From Vibrio rotiferianus CAIM 577 = LMG 21460 (GTDB lineage: Bacteria > Pseudomonadota > Gammaproteobacteria > Enterobacterales > Vibrionaceae): DNA of 64,000 nt. The DNA lies in assembly GCF_002741985.1 (NCBI RefSeq), contig NZ_APHW01000108.1, positions 1 through 64,000 of the forward strand, written 5' to 3'. This document shows positions 45,610 to 54,669 of this stretch, in pieces. Every line of letters begins with the position of its first letter. The first letter of the stretch is position 1. The position numbers and the translations under genes were made by a program. Below the pieces are notes generated by a model. That model searched no databases, was not told the DNA's origin, and was given only the letters and a program-made list of their open reading frames with translations.

Positions 45610-46050
45610 CTAAATGGCGCAAGGACTGCGTTTCTGTTGCATCTCTCTTTTCCGCATTGGCATTTGATCGATAAGATTATTGATGAACTGCCAATCGGTC
45701 TTTGCACCCCAGCGGTGTTTCTCTTCGCCATCTTTACCCAACAGAATTGCAGTGTGTTGACCGGCTTTGACGTCGTAGAGTGCGGCCAGCATTTTCAAAT
45801 CGAACTCTTCTTTTAGCCAAGAAGGTTCAGTAAAGCCGTCTTCCGCTATGACCAAGGTGATGACGTCTCGATCTTCCAATTCGCATTCATTCATCAATGC
45901 TTCCAGCAAAAACTGCTTAACGTGATCGTCGTTTGCGGGGGCAAAATAGAGCACGCTACGATGTGGCCAGTATTGGGCATGCGCTGGATATCCAAATGCT
46001 GGACTTGATAAGAGGCATGAAAGCAACAGGGTAATGATCGTCTTACTCAT
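45610..46050 (-). CDS. DUF4174 periplasmic protein
   Basis: 146 residues with signal peptide MSKTIITLLLSCLLSSPAFG. The body HRSVLYFAPANDDHVKQFL, LLGKDGEEKHRWG and the end IDQMPMRKREMQ are the DUF4174 pattern, a thioredoxin-like fold without a CxxC motif. Function not established. Convergent with cobA. Confidence 0.85.
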   Translation of the reverse strand: MSKTIITLLLSCLLSSPAFGYPAHAQYWPHRSVLYFAPANDDHVKQFLLEALMNECELEDRDVITLVIAEDGFTEPSWLKEEFDLKMLAALYDVKAGQHTAILLGKDGEEKHRWGAKTDWQFINNLIDQMPMRKREMQQKRSPCAI

Positions 46051-46170
46051 GGCTTCACTCCTTGAAACGCGGATACCAAGTTATACGGTAAGTTTAGTGG
46101 AATTAGCTCATTGTGCTTTGGTGCAAAGTGGCATAGGGTATGCGACAAACAAATAAAGTGTATTAAGAAG

Positions 46171-46659
46171 ATGAATTCGGATAGCAAACAAAAGATCGCA
46201 ATCTTAGTCGACGTACAAAACGTCTATTACACCTGTCGTGAAGCGTACCGCAGCAATTTTGATTACAACCAGTTTTGGTATGTTGCAACACAAGGGAAAG
46301 AAGTGGTAAGCGCGCGAGCTTATGCTATTGCGAGTAACGACCCTAAGCAGCGCCAGTTCCACCATATTCTGCGTGGCGTTGGCTTCGAAGTGATGCTTAA
46401 ACCGTTTATTCAACGCCGTGATGGCAGTGCTAAAGGGGATTGGGATGTGGGTATCACGCTTGATGCGATTGAAGTAGCGCCGGAAGTAGATGAGATCGTT
46501 CTTGTTTCTGGCGATGGGGATTTTAGTATGCTGGTGGAACGTATTCAGCAACGATTCAATAAAAAAGTTACTGTGTATGGTGTACCAAAGTTAACGTCTC
46601 AAACACTGATTGATTGTGCCGATCACTTCGTTGCAGTCGATGATGATTTTCTTCTTTAG
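46171..46659 (+). CDS. NYN-domain (LabA/DUF88) putative nuclease
   Basis: 162 residues from ATG 46171, chosen because upstream in-frame starts lack similarity. AILVDVQNVYYTCREAY carries the first acidic residue of the PIN-like NYN fold; GDWDVGITLDAI and LVSGDGDFSMLVERIQQR carry the others, ending with YGVPKLTSQTLIDCAD. This is the LabA/DUF88 layout, probably an RNase. Target unknown. Confidence 0.88.
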   Translation: MNSDSKQKIAILVDVQNVYYTCREAYRSNFDYNQFWYVATQGKEVVSARAYAIASNDPKQRQFHHILRGVGFEVMLKPFIQRRDGSAKGDWDVGITLDAIEVAPEVDEIVLVSGDGDFSMLVERIQQRFNKKVTVYGVPKLTSQTLIDCADHFVAVDDDFLL

Positions 46660-46763
46660 TCTCAACTAGCCATGTGGCTTCGAGAATAAAGAAAGGGCGA
46701 GTCACTTCAGGCTGTACGCAAACGTACAATGACTCGCCCCAAACTTTCTTATCTATGTTCAGT

Positions 46764-48095
46764 TTATGATGGGATAATCATTTGTCCTAACACGTAACCT
46801 AGGCAGCAAGCACCAATCACCCCAATCAAGCCCACAGACATGAATGAGTGGTTGAAGTACCACTTACCAATCTTAGTCGTACCCGACGTATCAAAGTTAA
46901 CTGTCGCGATATCTGAAGGGTAGTTAGGGATAAAGAAGTAGCCGTAAACTGCTGGCATTAGGCCGATAAGCAGCGCTGGCTCCAAACCAAGACCCAGACC
47001 CACTGGTAGCATCATACGCGCTGTCGCAGCTTGAGAGTTCACCACAACAGACACAATGAATAGTGCTAGTGCGAATGTCCAAGGGTAGTTGGTTACCATC
47101 TCTACGATGCCTGACTTAAACTGAGGCATTGCGTATTGGAAGTAAGTATCTGACATCCAAGCAATACCGAAGATAGCAATCGCTGCCACCATACCTGATT
47201 TAAAGACAACGCCATTTGGTACATCACGTGGATCGGTTTTGGTCGCAAGTAAAATGATACCGCCAAAGCAGAGCATCATCATCTGAATAACCACTGCCAT
47301 GCTGATTGGTTTTGCTCCGTCAACGATGGTACGTACTTCCGGCCACATCGCGATGACGACGATCACAAGAATTGAAAGAATGAACAGCAATACCGAGTTA
47401 CGTGCGCTAGTTGGTAACACTTCGTCCAAAGACGTTGCGGTTGTATTCAAGATCTTCTCGCGCCAAACCGGATCTTTCAGACGCTCTTGATATTCTTCAT
47501 CGTCTTCAAGTTCTTTACCGCGTTTTAAGCTGTATAGCGACATCAACAAAGTACCGAACAAGGTTGCAGGTACCGTCACAAGTAGAATCGACAATAGTGT
47601 GATTTCGTGTTGAATGTCAGACAGTTGTGCTAGGTAATAAACCACGGCTGCTGAAATTGGTGACGCAGTGATAGCAATTTGCGATGCAACCGATGCCGCT
47701 GCCATTGGGCGTTCAGGGCGAATACCGTTTTTCAAAGCAACGTCGCCAATGATCGGCATGATGGAATAAACCGCGTGACCAGTACCAAGTAAGAAGGTCA
47801 TAGAATAGGTTACAAAAGGAGCAATGAGAGTCACACGTTTTGGGTTTTTACGTAAGACACGTTCAGCGACTTGCAGCATGTATTTTAAGCCACCAGCGGC
47901 TTCAAGAATGGATGCACAAGTGACCACCGCTAGGATGATAAGCATAACGGTGACGGGTGGAGAGGTTGGCGGCATTTTGAAAATGAAAACTTCAATCACC
48001 AAACCAATGCCAGAGACGACACCAAGACCAATGCCGCCATACCGAGAACCGATATACAGCATCACGAGCAAAAAGAGAAACTCAAGATACAACAT
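46764..48095 (-). CDS. Anaerobic C4-dicarboxylate transporter (DcuA/DcuB family)
   Basis: 443 residues from ATG 48095 with an AAGGA Shine-Dalgarno. Many TM helices; FLLGTGHAVYSIMPIIGDVALKNGIRPERPMAAASVASQIAITASPISAAVVY is cut here into family-typical blocks around GTGH, RPERPM and ASPISAA. Members exchange external fumarate, malate or aspartate for succinate under anaerobic conditions, which fits a nitrite-reducing Vibrio. DcuA versus DcuB cannot be decided by eye. Confidence 0.9.
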   Translation of the reverse strand: MLYLEFLFLLVMLYIGSRYGGIGLGVVSGIGLVIEVFIFKMPPTSPPVTVMLIILAVVTCASILEAAGGLKYMLQVAERVLRKNPKRVTLIAPFVTYSMTFLLGTGHAVYSIMPIIGDVALKNGIRPERPMAAASVASQIAITASPISAAVVYYLAQLSDIQHEITLLSILLVTVPATLFGTLLMSLYSLKRGKELEDDEEYQERLKDPVWREKILNTTATSLDEVLPTSARNSVLLFILSILVIVVIAMWPEVRTIVDGAKPISMAVVIQMMMLCFGGIILLATKTDPRDVPNGVVFKSGMVAAIAIFGIAWMSDTYFQYAMPQFKSGIVEMVTNYPWTFALALFIVSVVVNSQAATARMMLPVGLGLGLEPALLIGLMPAVYGYFFIPNYPSDIATVNFDTSGTTKIGKWYFNHSFMSVGLIGVIGACCLGYVLGQMIIPS

Positions 48096-48568
48096 GTTTA
48101 ATTTCCTTATTAGAAACAGGGACATCTATTGTTTCTATATTCAAGGAAAAAATACTTTGCCTTGTTCACATTCCATTTTATAAGAAACGGTAATGTTCAG
48201 TTATTTGGGACAGTTCACGCTCAGAACGAAAAGTGTTATCAGGATGATATCTAAGGTTTGCGTAAGCTTATTTTGCTTCAATATCATTTGTTAACATTTG
48301 CGCAAAATGTGACCGCGGGGCACTGTTCGATAAAGTTAATAGAATGTTTTGTTGTCTTTTATCTAAGACATAAATTTATCAGTAAGTGGGGTTTGGTAAT
48401 ATATATTCCAGTTGTCAATAACTGTATGTTATATGGGTGTGAGCTATTAGAGTATTTGGATACTTCGCGGTAACAATTTTCTTAAAGATTGATATGCATC
48501 AGGAATTTATGCGTTCAATTTAATAGATTCGGTCTACGTCAGTAAAAATATAAACAAAAGGCTAGTCT
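48096..48568. other. Divergent intergenic region, Dcu transporter / Cache chemoreceptor
   Basis: 473 bases, AT-rich. A 71-codon open frame at 48258-48473 has no Shine-Dalgarno or homology that I recognise and is not called. No clear FNR or CRP site. Confidence 0.45.
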
Positions 48569-50185
48569 ATGAAATTGAGTAACCTCTCCATCAAATATAA
48601 GCTCTTATCACTCGTCGTCTTTTCAGCTCTTCTTCTTATCGCTTCATGTGCGTATAACCTGAATGAACAAAGAAAGTCTTCGTTACAAGAACGAGAGAAT
48701 AAACTGAGTGCACAAGTAGAAGTTGTGGTTAATTTACTTAGCTACTACTACGAGCAGAGACAAACCATGGGTGAAGAAGCGGCGAAGCAAGCAGCGATCG
48801 GCGCGATCACCAAAATGCGATACGACAACAGCAACTACTTTTGGGTCGTCACACCCACTCTAGAAGTTGTGTTGCATCCGACAAAACCAGAATTAAATGG
48901 TGTCGATGCGAGTAGCTTTAGAGATGGTGCAGGCAAGTATCACTGGCGTGAAATGGCACAAATCGCCAAAACGACGCAATCAGGATTCTTAGATTACCAA
49001 TGGAAAAGCCCTAAAGGAGACTTAAAAGACAAGATCTCTTATGTGAAACTTTTCCCAGAATGGCAATGGATTGTTGGCTCAGGAATTTTAGTCGCCGATA
49101 TTCAAGAGGTGTTTTACGCTAATGCGATAAAAGAGGCGGTAGTTGCATTCGTGCTTATCATCGCGTTGACCGCTTTGGGCTATGTTATTTCGAGCAATAT
49201 TGTTGAGCCTCTACAACGCCTAATTAAAAACACTCATAAGATCGCCGATGGTGATTTGACAGTACGCCTAAATGCGAGTCGTAAAGATGAGCTAGGTGAA
49301 ATGAGTAATGAAATTGACCGTATGTTAGAGCAGCTACAAGGTACATTACTTGCTGCCCATGAATCGGCGCTGCAATCATCAAATATGGCACAGAGTATTG
49401 CTCAAGCGAGTGAAGAAGCCGCAACAAGTGTAAATAGCCAACATGCGCAGTTAGAGCTTCTTTCTACCGCCATGACTGAAATGAGTACCACTATTGCTGA
49501 TGTGGCCAATAACGCAGAAAACACTGCTCATAGCACTTCACTTGTAACCACACATGCTGAGCAGAGTGGTAAGGCGATGGAGCAGACCGCGACGACGATT
49601 TCTGATGTTTCAAGAGAGATCGCATCAGCCGATCAGTTGGTAAGTGAACTGCAAGCTGGGGTTAATGATATCCGCGCGGTAGTTAGTGTGATCCGTGAAG
49701 TCTCGGAGCAGACCAATTTACTTGCCCTGAATGCTGCGATAGAGGCGGCACGAGCTGGAGAGCAAGGTCGAGGATTTGCAGTCGTCGCCGACGAAGTGCG
49801 CAATTTAGCAAGTCGTACTCAGCAATCGACAGATGAAGTTCAACAAACGATAGACTCGCTCATTGAACGTACAGATCGCACTGTAAAAGCAATGGAACGC
49901 AGCAACGCTAAAGTGGAAGAGAGTGTTGGTATCTCACAATCTACTCAACACCAGTTGGGAGACATGGTAGAAGAGCTTGTTCGCTCAAACGACATGGTCT
50001 CGCAAATAGCCGCAGCTTCAGAGCAACAAGGGTTAGTTGCCAATGAAATGACGGAAAATGTCAGTACGATTCATTTAGCTGCCAATGAAGTTAAGCATGC
50101 TTCTCAAATGCTCGCTGAAGAAAGCCAACATTTAGCGGCCGCTTCAGAGGTACTGCACGACCAACTGAAGTACTTTAAAGTATAG
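48569..50185 (+). CDS. Methyl-accepting chemotaxis protein, sCache_2 sensor
   Basis: 538 residues. TM1 about residues 12-28 and TM2 about 190-210. The periplasmic part has MRYDNSNYFWVVTPTLEVVLHPTKPELNG and FPEWQWIVGSGI, the sCache_2 pattern that binds small organic acids in studied members. HAMP, then signalling domain with EQTNLLALNAAIEAARAGEQGRGFAVVADEVR. Next to a C4-dicarboxylate transporter, which makes an organic-acid ligand plausible. Confidence 0.92.
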   Translation: MKLSNLSIKYKLLSLVVFSALLLIASCAYNLNEQRKSSLQERENKLSAQVEVVVNLLSYYYEQRQTMGEEAAKQAAIGAITKMRYDNSNYFWVVTPTLEVVLHPTKPELNGVDASSFRDGAGKYHWREMAQIAKTTQSGFLDYQWKSPKGDLKDKISYVKLFPEWQWIVGSGILVADIQEVFYANAIKEAVVAFVLIIALTALGYVISSNIVEPLQRLIKNTHKIADGDLTVRLNASRKDELGEMSNEIDRMLEQLQGTLLAAHESALQSSNMAQSIAQASEEAATSVNSQHAQLELLSTAMTEMSTTIADVANNAENTAHSTSLVTTHAEQSGKAMEQTATTISDVSREIASADQLVSELQAGVNDIRAVVSVIREVSEQTNLLALNAAIEAARAGEQGRGFAVVADEVRNLASRTQQSTDEVQQTIDSLIERTDRTVKAMERSNAKVEESVGISQSTQHQLGDMVEELVRSNDMVSQIAAASEQQGLVANEMTENVSTIHLAANEVKHASQMLAEESQHLAAASEVLHDQLKYFKV

Positions 50186-50198
50186 AAAACAGATGGCT

Positions 50199-50224
50199 AA
50201 GCCCCAGTTAAACTGGGGCTTTTA
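50199..50224 (+). terminator. Terminator after sCache chemoreceptor
   Basis: AGCCCCAGTT / AACTGGGGCT stem and TTTT tail. Confidence 0.85.
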
Positions 50225-50270
50225 GTACCTTCGGTAGTATACTAGGCCACTAAAGTGATAAAACACAAGT

Positions 50271-50289
50271 AATATTGATAATTATTTGC
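50271..50289. promoter_or_regulatory. Fur box-like sequence upstream of ferric reductase gene
   Basis: AATATTGATAATTATTTGC matches 14 of 19 positions of the Fur consensus, about 60 bases upstream of the start. Confidence 0.6.
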
Positions 50290-50347
50290 ATTGCTAACTT
50301 TGCATGCGTATAACTCTGTTTAAATCTAAATACGTTTAAGAACATTG

Positions 50348-51088
50348 ATGTCTACTCAGTTTTTCCCACAACTCTTCCATTACTCAAAAGAAGTCACCCC
50401 TTTTTTACATGGCAGCATAGGCGAGATTGATGCCAGTGCCATCCATATCGATAACAATATCAACCCAATTGTTCAGTCTCTTTATGAGTCGCTTTCTCAC
50501 GCCCATCCAGAGGCTGGCAAAGCTTATTGGCTTACCAGAACTTGGGATCTACTATGTTGGCAACCTATGTTTGTTGCTTTCATTTCTATCTATGGATTTC
50601 ATACGCTGCCGCGCTTAAGGGGGATGGGGCAATATGTGCAAGATGGGTTTGTCACTGGTTATCGTTTTGAAGATGAGCAGCATATTCATGGTGATATCGA
50701 AGAATTGATTGTCGAGGCGGGTAAGCAAATACGTGAACTTTATGACTTTTACCAACTTCAAATGAGTGAATGGATACGTATTCGACCGGGTTTTACTCAT
50801 CAATTGATGTCCGATGGCGTGATGGCATGCTTAATACGCCTCCAACAGCACTTCCCTCAGTTTAGTAATGACATCATCCATGCCCACGGAATCCTTTGGC
50901 TACAAGCTTTAGGGTTGGATGAAGGTAATGTTTCATCTTTGCATAAGCTTACCGAAGATCAGCCCCTAAAGCTCGTTCGCAAAAGTTGTTGTCTCGTGTA
51001 TAAATGTGAGGGAAGGGAGCTCTGTAAAGACTGCCCAAGGACAGAAGAAAATAAGCGGCTAGTGAAATCAAAAAGTCTTTATCGTTAA
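50348..51088 (+). CDS. Siderophore ferric-iron reductase (FhuF-like, AHA_1954 type)
   Basis: 246 residues from ATG 50348. The C-terminus RKSCCLVYKCEGRELCKDCPR gives the C-C-x(n)-C-x2-C ligand set of FhuF-type [2Fe-2S] reductases; the helical N-terminal body with YWLTRTWDLLCWQPMF matches the siderophore reductase group. It should release iron from an imported ferri-siderophore in the cytoplasm. Followed by the receptor gene after 89 bases, both with Fur-like boxes. Confidence 0.85.
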   Translation: MSTQFFPQLFHYSKEVTPFLHGSIGEIDASAIHIDNNINPIVQSLYESLSHAHPEAGKAYWLTRTWDLLCWQPMFVAFISIYGFHTLPRLRGMGQYVQDGFVTGYRFEDEQHIHGDIEELIVEAGKQIRELYDFYQLQMSEWIRIRPGFTHQLMSDGVMACLIRLQQHFPQFSNDIIHAHGILWLQALGLDEGNVSSLHKLTEDQPLKLVRKSCCLVYKCEGRELCKDCPRTEENKRLVKSKSLYR

Positions 51089-51127
51089 CAATTATTAAAC
51101 ATATGTAACAGTGCTAGATCTGCTGTT

Positions 51128-51146
51128 GAGAATGAGTATTATTGTC
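51128..51146. promoter_or_regulatory. Fur box-like sequence upstream of TonB receptor gene
   Basis: GAGAATGAGTATTATTGTC matches 14 of 19 positions of the Fur consensus, about 32 bases before the receptor ATG. Confidence 0.7.
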
Positions 51147-51177
51147 GCTTCTTTTAATTTATAAAAAGATAAAGACA

Positions 51178-53349
51178 ATGATAAAAAGGAAGTTCTCTCT
51201 AAATCTCATCGTGCTCGCGATGAGCAGTGGCTATGCATTTCACGCACTCGCTGACCAACCAAACCCAAACAAACAAAGCAACACCGACGAACAGATGGTT
51301 GTTGTTGGCAGTATTATGCCTAAGTCAATTTCTGACATTCCAGGCACGGTATGGTTTGTTGACCAAGAACAGATCGCTCAACAATACCGAGCAGGTAAAA
51401 GCCTTGGTGACATCTTATCAGCGACCATCCCTTCATTAGACGTTGGTACTGGTGGTCGTACTAACTACGCGCAAAATCTTCGCGGTCGTGCGATGTTGGT
51501 GATGATCGATGGGGTGTCGTTACAGTCTTCACGTCCCATTAGTCGCCAATTAGATGCCATCGACCCATTTAATATTGAACGCATAGAGGTGCTTTCTGGT
51601 GCAACTTCTATTTATGGTGCTGGTGCAACGGGCGGTGTCATTAACATTGTTACCAAGAAAGCGACGTCGGATGAACTTTCTTTTGAAACCTATGTAAGTG
51701 GTACAACTGGCTTTAATAACAGCGATGATTTCGATTACAAAGTCGCGCAATCTGTATCTGGCGGTAATGAACAAATTACTGCTCGCGGCTCAGTAGTCTA
51801 TGGTGAAACTCAGGGTTTCTATGATGGAAATGGTGACATTGTCACTCCAGATATTTCTCAAGGCTCTTTACAATACAACTCAACGCTCGATGTAATGGGT
51901 TCTGCGGAGATTCAAACGTCAGATGAAAGCCAACTAAGCCTTATTGCACAATACTACGACAGTCAGCAGGACTCTCCTTACGGTTTGTATATTGTGGGAC
52001 GAGACTTTGTTGATGTACGTAAGGGATTTGAATCTGACCGTGAACAAGGCACAGAGCGTATTTTACTGAGTGCCAATTACAGCCATGATTCTGTATTTGG
52101 ACACCAATTGATTGGCGAACTTTCTTACCGAAGCGAGAATCAAACTTTCACGCCTTACTTTCAGAGTGCCTCTCAACAAGAAACCGAAGTATTAGCAGGG
52201 CGTTTAGCACTTGCTAAAGGCTGGGATGCACTCAATTTAGTTTATGGTGTTGATGCGTACCTTGACCGTTTTGATAGCAACCAGGCGCTGTTTGACCCAA
52301 CTATCGCGAATGACTCAGGTAACTTGGTTAACAAGACTTATGCGCAAGTAGGGCGCTACCCAGGCGTCGATGTTTCATCATATGCTCTGTTTATTCAAGG
52401 TGATTACGAGATAAATGCCGACTGGTCTATTCAGGCGGGTTACCGTTATCAGTACATGAATAACAAGATCGATGATTTTGTCGCTTACAGCGTACAGAAG
52501 AAGATCGCTGCAGGAACAGGTACATCTGCAGATGCCGTCCCAGGTGGCAGCACAGATTACTCGGTAAGTCTTTTTAATCTAGGCACTATCTATGAGCTGA
52601 ATGATGACTCACAAATCTGGGCGAACTTTTCTCAAGGCTTCCAACTGGCTGACCCAGCGAAATACTATGGACAAGGCAGCTACGATGCGCCGGATGCAAA
52701 TGGCCATTATGCTCTGAAAGACAGCATCAACGTATCTGATTCGAAACTCTCCGGTATTAAAACGGACAGTTATGAGCTTGGTTACCGCTTGGATACAGAT
52801 TCATTATCACTGCAAGCGGCAGGTTACTATTCGCAGTCCGATAACTCGATCAAATACGACCGCAAAACCTTGTTGATCACCAGTGTGGATGATGAGCAAC
52901 GTGTATATGGTGCGGAAGCGAACATCAACTATTGGGTGACGAGTGATATTTTGCTAGGTGCTTCGGGCCACTATGTTGTGTCTGAGCTTAAGACCGATGG
53001 CAAGTGGGAAGATTTAAGTGCTGGTAAGGCGAGTACGTCAAAGGCAAATGCGTGGGCGGCTTGGTATCAAAACGACTATTCTTTACGCCTACAAAGTCAA
53101 ACCATGTTTGATTACAAAGATGAAGCCGACAACAAGCTAGATGGCTACACTACGTTCGATTTGCTGGGTAACGTAACGCTGCCAGTTGGCCAACTTGGGT
53201 TCGGAATCCAAAACTTATTTAACGAGGATTACACCACGGTGTGGGGACAACGTGCACAAATCCTATATGCGAGTCACTATGACTCAGCTGCTTATGACTA
53301 CAAAGGAAGAGGTCGTACGTTCACGCTTAACTACAGCTTTAACTACTAA
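51178..53349 (+). CDS. iutA: TonB-dependent ferric aerobactin-type receptor (IutA-like)
   Basis: 723 residues from ATG 51178 (TTTATAAAAAGATAAAGACA upstream). Signal peptide ends near AFHALADQ; a TonB box-like MVVVGS follows, then the plug with LRGRAMLVMIDGVSL and SGATSIYGAGATGGVINIV. The C-terminus TVWGQRAQILYASHYDSA...YDYKGRGRTFTLNYSFNY closely follows the IutA family end. Transports ferric hydroxamate-citrate siderophore across the outer membrane. No siderophore synthesis genes nearby, so it may use siderophores of others. Symbol by similarity. Confidence 0.88.
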   Translation: MIKRKFSLNLIVLAMSSGYAFHALADQPNPNKQSNTDEQMVVVGSIMPKSISDIPGTVWFVDQEQIAQQYRAGKSLGDILSATIPSLDVGTGGRTNYAQNLRGRAMLVMIDGVSLQSSRPISRQLDAIDPFNIERIEVLSGATSIYGAGATGGVINIVTKKATSDELSFETYVSGTTGFNNSDDFDYKVAQSVSGGNEQITARGSVVYGETQGFYDGNGDIVTPDISQGSLQYNSTLDVMGSAEIQTSDESQLSLIAQYYDSQQDSPYGLYIVGRDFVDVRKGFESDREQGTERILLSANYSHDSVFGHQLIGELSYRSENQTFTPYFQSASQQETEVLAGRLALAKGWDALNLVYGVDAYLDRFDSNQALFDPTIANDSGNLVNKTYAQVGRYPGVDVSSYALFIQGDYEINADWSIQAGYRYQYMNNKIDDFVAYSVQKKIAAGTGTSADAVPGGSTDYSVSLFNLGTIYELNDDSQIWANFSQGFQLADPAKYYGQGSYDAPDANGHYALKDSINVSDSKLSGIKTDSYELGYRLDTDSLSLQAAGYYSQSDNSIKYDRKTLLITSVDDEQRVYGAEANINYWVTSDILLGASGHYVVSELKTDGKWEDLSAGKASTSKANAWAAWYQNDYSLRLQSQTMFDYKDEADNKLDGYTTFDLLGNVTLPVGQLGFGIQNLFNEDYTTVWGQRAQILYASHYDSAAYDYKGRGRTFTLNYSFNY

Positions 53350-53396
53350 AAGTCTGTATCTGAGATACAAGTAAGCACGTTAAATTTGGATAAATA

Positions 53397-53421
53397 AAAG
53401 CCGCGTTGTGCGGCTTTTTTT
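53397..53421 (+). terminator. Terminator between receptor and DUF2986 gene
   Basis: AAAGCCGC / GCGGCTTT stem with a T run; can serve both convergent transcripts. Confidence 0.85.
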
Positions 53422-53608
53422 ATGCTTCGTCAGCAGACTGGGTTACTTCAGTTCCTTCTGAAGCTTGCGCAGCGGCTTGCTCTTCTGCTTCCATTTTCGC
53501 ACGTTCAGCTTTAGAGATGTAACGTGGCTTGTTGCTCTTATGAAGCTTTGCGTTTTGCTTTTTCAACTTCGCTTTTAAGATCGAATTGATTTTCTTCTTG
53601 CGGTTCAT
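53420..53608 (-). CDS. DUF2986 small basic protein
   Basis: 62 residues. Lys-rich N-terminal half (MNRKKKINSILKAKLKKQN) then KPRYISKAERAKMEAEEQAAA, the pattern of DUF2986 in gamma-proteobacteria. An AAGGA Shine-Dalgarno precedes the ATG. Function unknown; the charge suggests nucleic-acid or ribosome contact, which is inference. Confidence 0.8.
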   Translation of the reverse strand: MNRKKKINSILKAKLKKQNAKLHKSNKPRYISKAERAKMEAEEQAAAQASEGTEVTQSADEA

Positions 53609-53680
53609 GGTGTTGGTCCTTTAATTTAGCGGGGCAGGATAGTGATTTTTCCGCCAAGTTACAACCCTAATGGATTCCCT

Positions 53681-54190
53681 ATGAAAACGCTTACAACCGA
53701 GCGACTCACACTGCGTCTTGTCAGTGTAGAAGATGCACCGTTTATTTTAGAACTCTACAACCAACCCGATTTTTATCGTTTCGTCGGTGATAAGCAAATT
53801 CGCACTTTAGACGAAGCCAAGCGCTATATCCAAGAAAACATGCTTCGTATGCAAGAACTTAAAGGGGTTAGCTTGCTGGTGGTCGAAACCAAGCATGACC
53901 AACAGCCAATTGGTATCTGTGGCTTGGTCAAGCGCGATACATTAACCGCGTTTGATATTGGTTATGGCTATTTACCAAGCGCGTATGGCAAAGGTTACGC
54001 GAGTGAAGCAGCGAGTGTTGTCGTGGATTTTGCCCGTGAGGATATGAAAATAGAAAACTTGGTTGCCATCACTAATAATGACAATATACGTAGTATAAGT
54101 TTGCTAGAAAAATTGGGATTTCAGTTTGAGCGCATCGAGCAGACCTACGATAATGGTCGTAATTTACAGCTTTATACCATGAAGTTGTAA
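53681..54190 (+). CDS. GNAT-family N-acetyltransferase (RimJ-like)
   Basis: 169 residues from ATG 53681. TLTTERLTLRLVSVEDAPFI is the start of the RimJ/RimL group, DIGYGYLPSAYGKGYASEAA the acetyl-CoA-binding motif A and NDNIRSISLLEKLGFQFE motif B. Acceptor substrate not predictable. Stand-alone gene. Confidence 0.9.
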   Translation: MKTLTTERLTLRLVSVEDAPFILELYNQPDFYRFVGDKQIRTLDEAKRYIQENMLRMQELKGVSLLVVETKHDQQPIGICGLVKRDTLTAFDIGYGYLPSAYGKGYASEAASVVVDFAREDMKIENLVAITNNDNIRSISLLEKLGFQFERIEQTYDNGRNLQLYTMKL

Positions 54191-54248
54191 CTCGATAAGC
54201 CGTAACTAAAGTAGTTGCGGCTAAAGGCGATTTAGCTAGAGGAAAAGA

Positions 54249-54638
54249 ATGAGCGACATTTTATTGGGGAAGCTCGCCACAGAGTTTAAAACCGTCAAGG
54301 CGATGGTAGATATCTATTGCAAAGATAACCATGGCACGAATGGTGAGTTGTGCTCAGAATGTCGCGGATTATTAGAGTATGCGGAAGTTCGGCTTGATCG
54401 TTGTCCTTACGGAGAAGAAAAGCCGACTTGTAATAAATGCCCAATTCACTGCTACAAACCGGAACCTAAAGAGCAAATGCGACTTATTATGCGTTACTCT
54501 GGGCCTAGAATGTTGCTTAAGCACCCAATTCTAGCAATTCGGCATTTAGTACACGAGAAACGTGATGTTCCGGAAAAGCCTGCTGCTAATGCTTCGAATC
54601 GCCATAAGCGGATGGAAAACAAAAAACGAGGGTGCTAG
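54249..54638 (+). CDS. Nitrous oxide-stimulated promoter family protein
   Basis: 129 residues. EFKTVKAMVDIYCKDNHG, LCSECRGLLEYAEVRLDRCPYGE, PTCNKCPIHCYKPEP and MRYSGPRMLLKHPILAIRHL reproduce the family pattern, with at least seven Cys likely to bind a metal. Despite the name, no function is firmly established. AGAGG Shine-Dalgarno. It ends inside its own terminator hairpin. Confidence 0.88.
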   Translation: MSDILLGKLATEFKTVKAMVDIYCKDNHGTNGELCSECRGLLEYAEVRLDRCPYGEEKPTCNKCPIHCYKPEPKEQMRLIMRYSGPRMLLKHPILAIRHLVHEKRDVPEKPAANASNRHKRMENKKRGC

Positions 54639-54656
54639 ACCCTCGTTTTTGTATTT
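54621..54656. terminator. Bidirectional terminator overlapping the gene end
   Basis: AAAAACGAGGGT / ACCCTCGTTTTT stem and T run; its left arm is in the last codons of the preceding gene and it also faces the convergent MFS gene. Confidence 0.85.
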
Positions 54657-54669
54657 TGCTTCGCAGATA

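Noticed and set aside
48258..48473. 71-codon open frame upstream of the Cache chemoreceptor
   Set aside because: No Shine-Dalgarno, no recognisable domain, poor codon pattern in AT-rich DNA.
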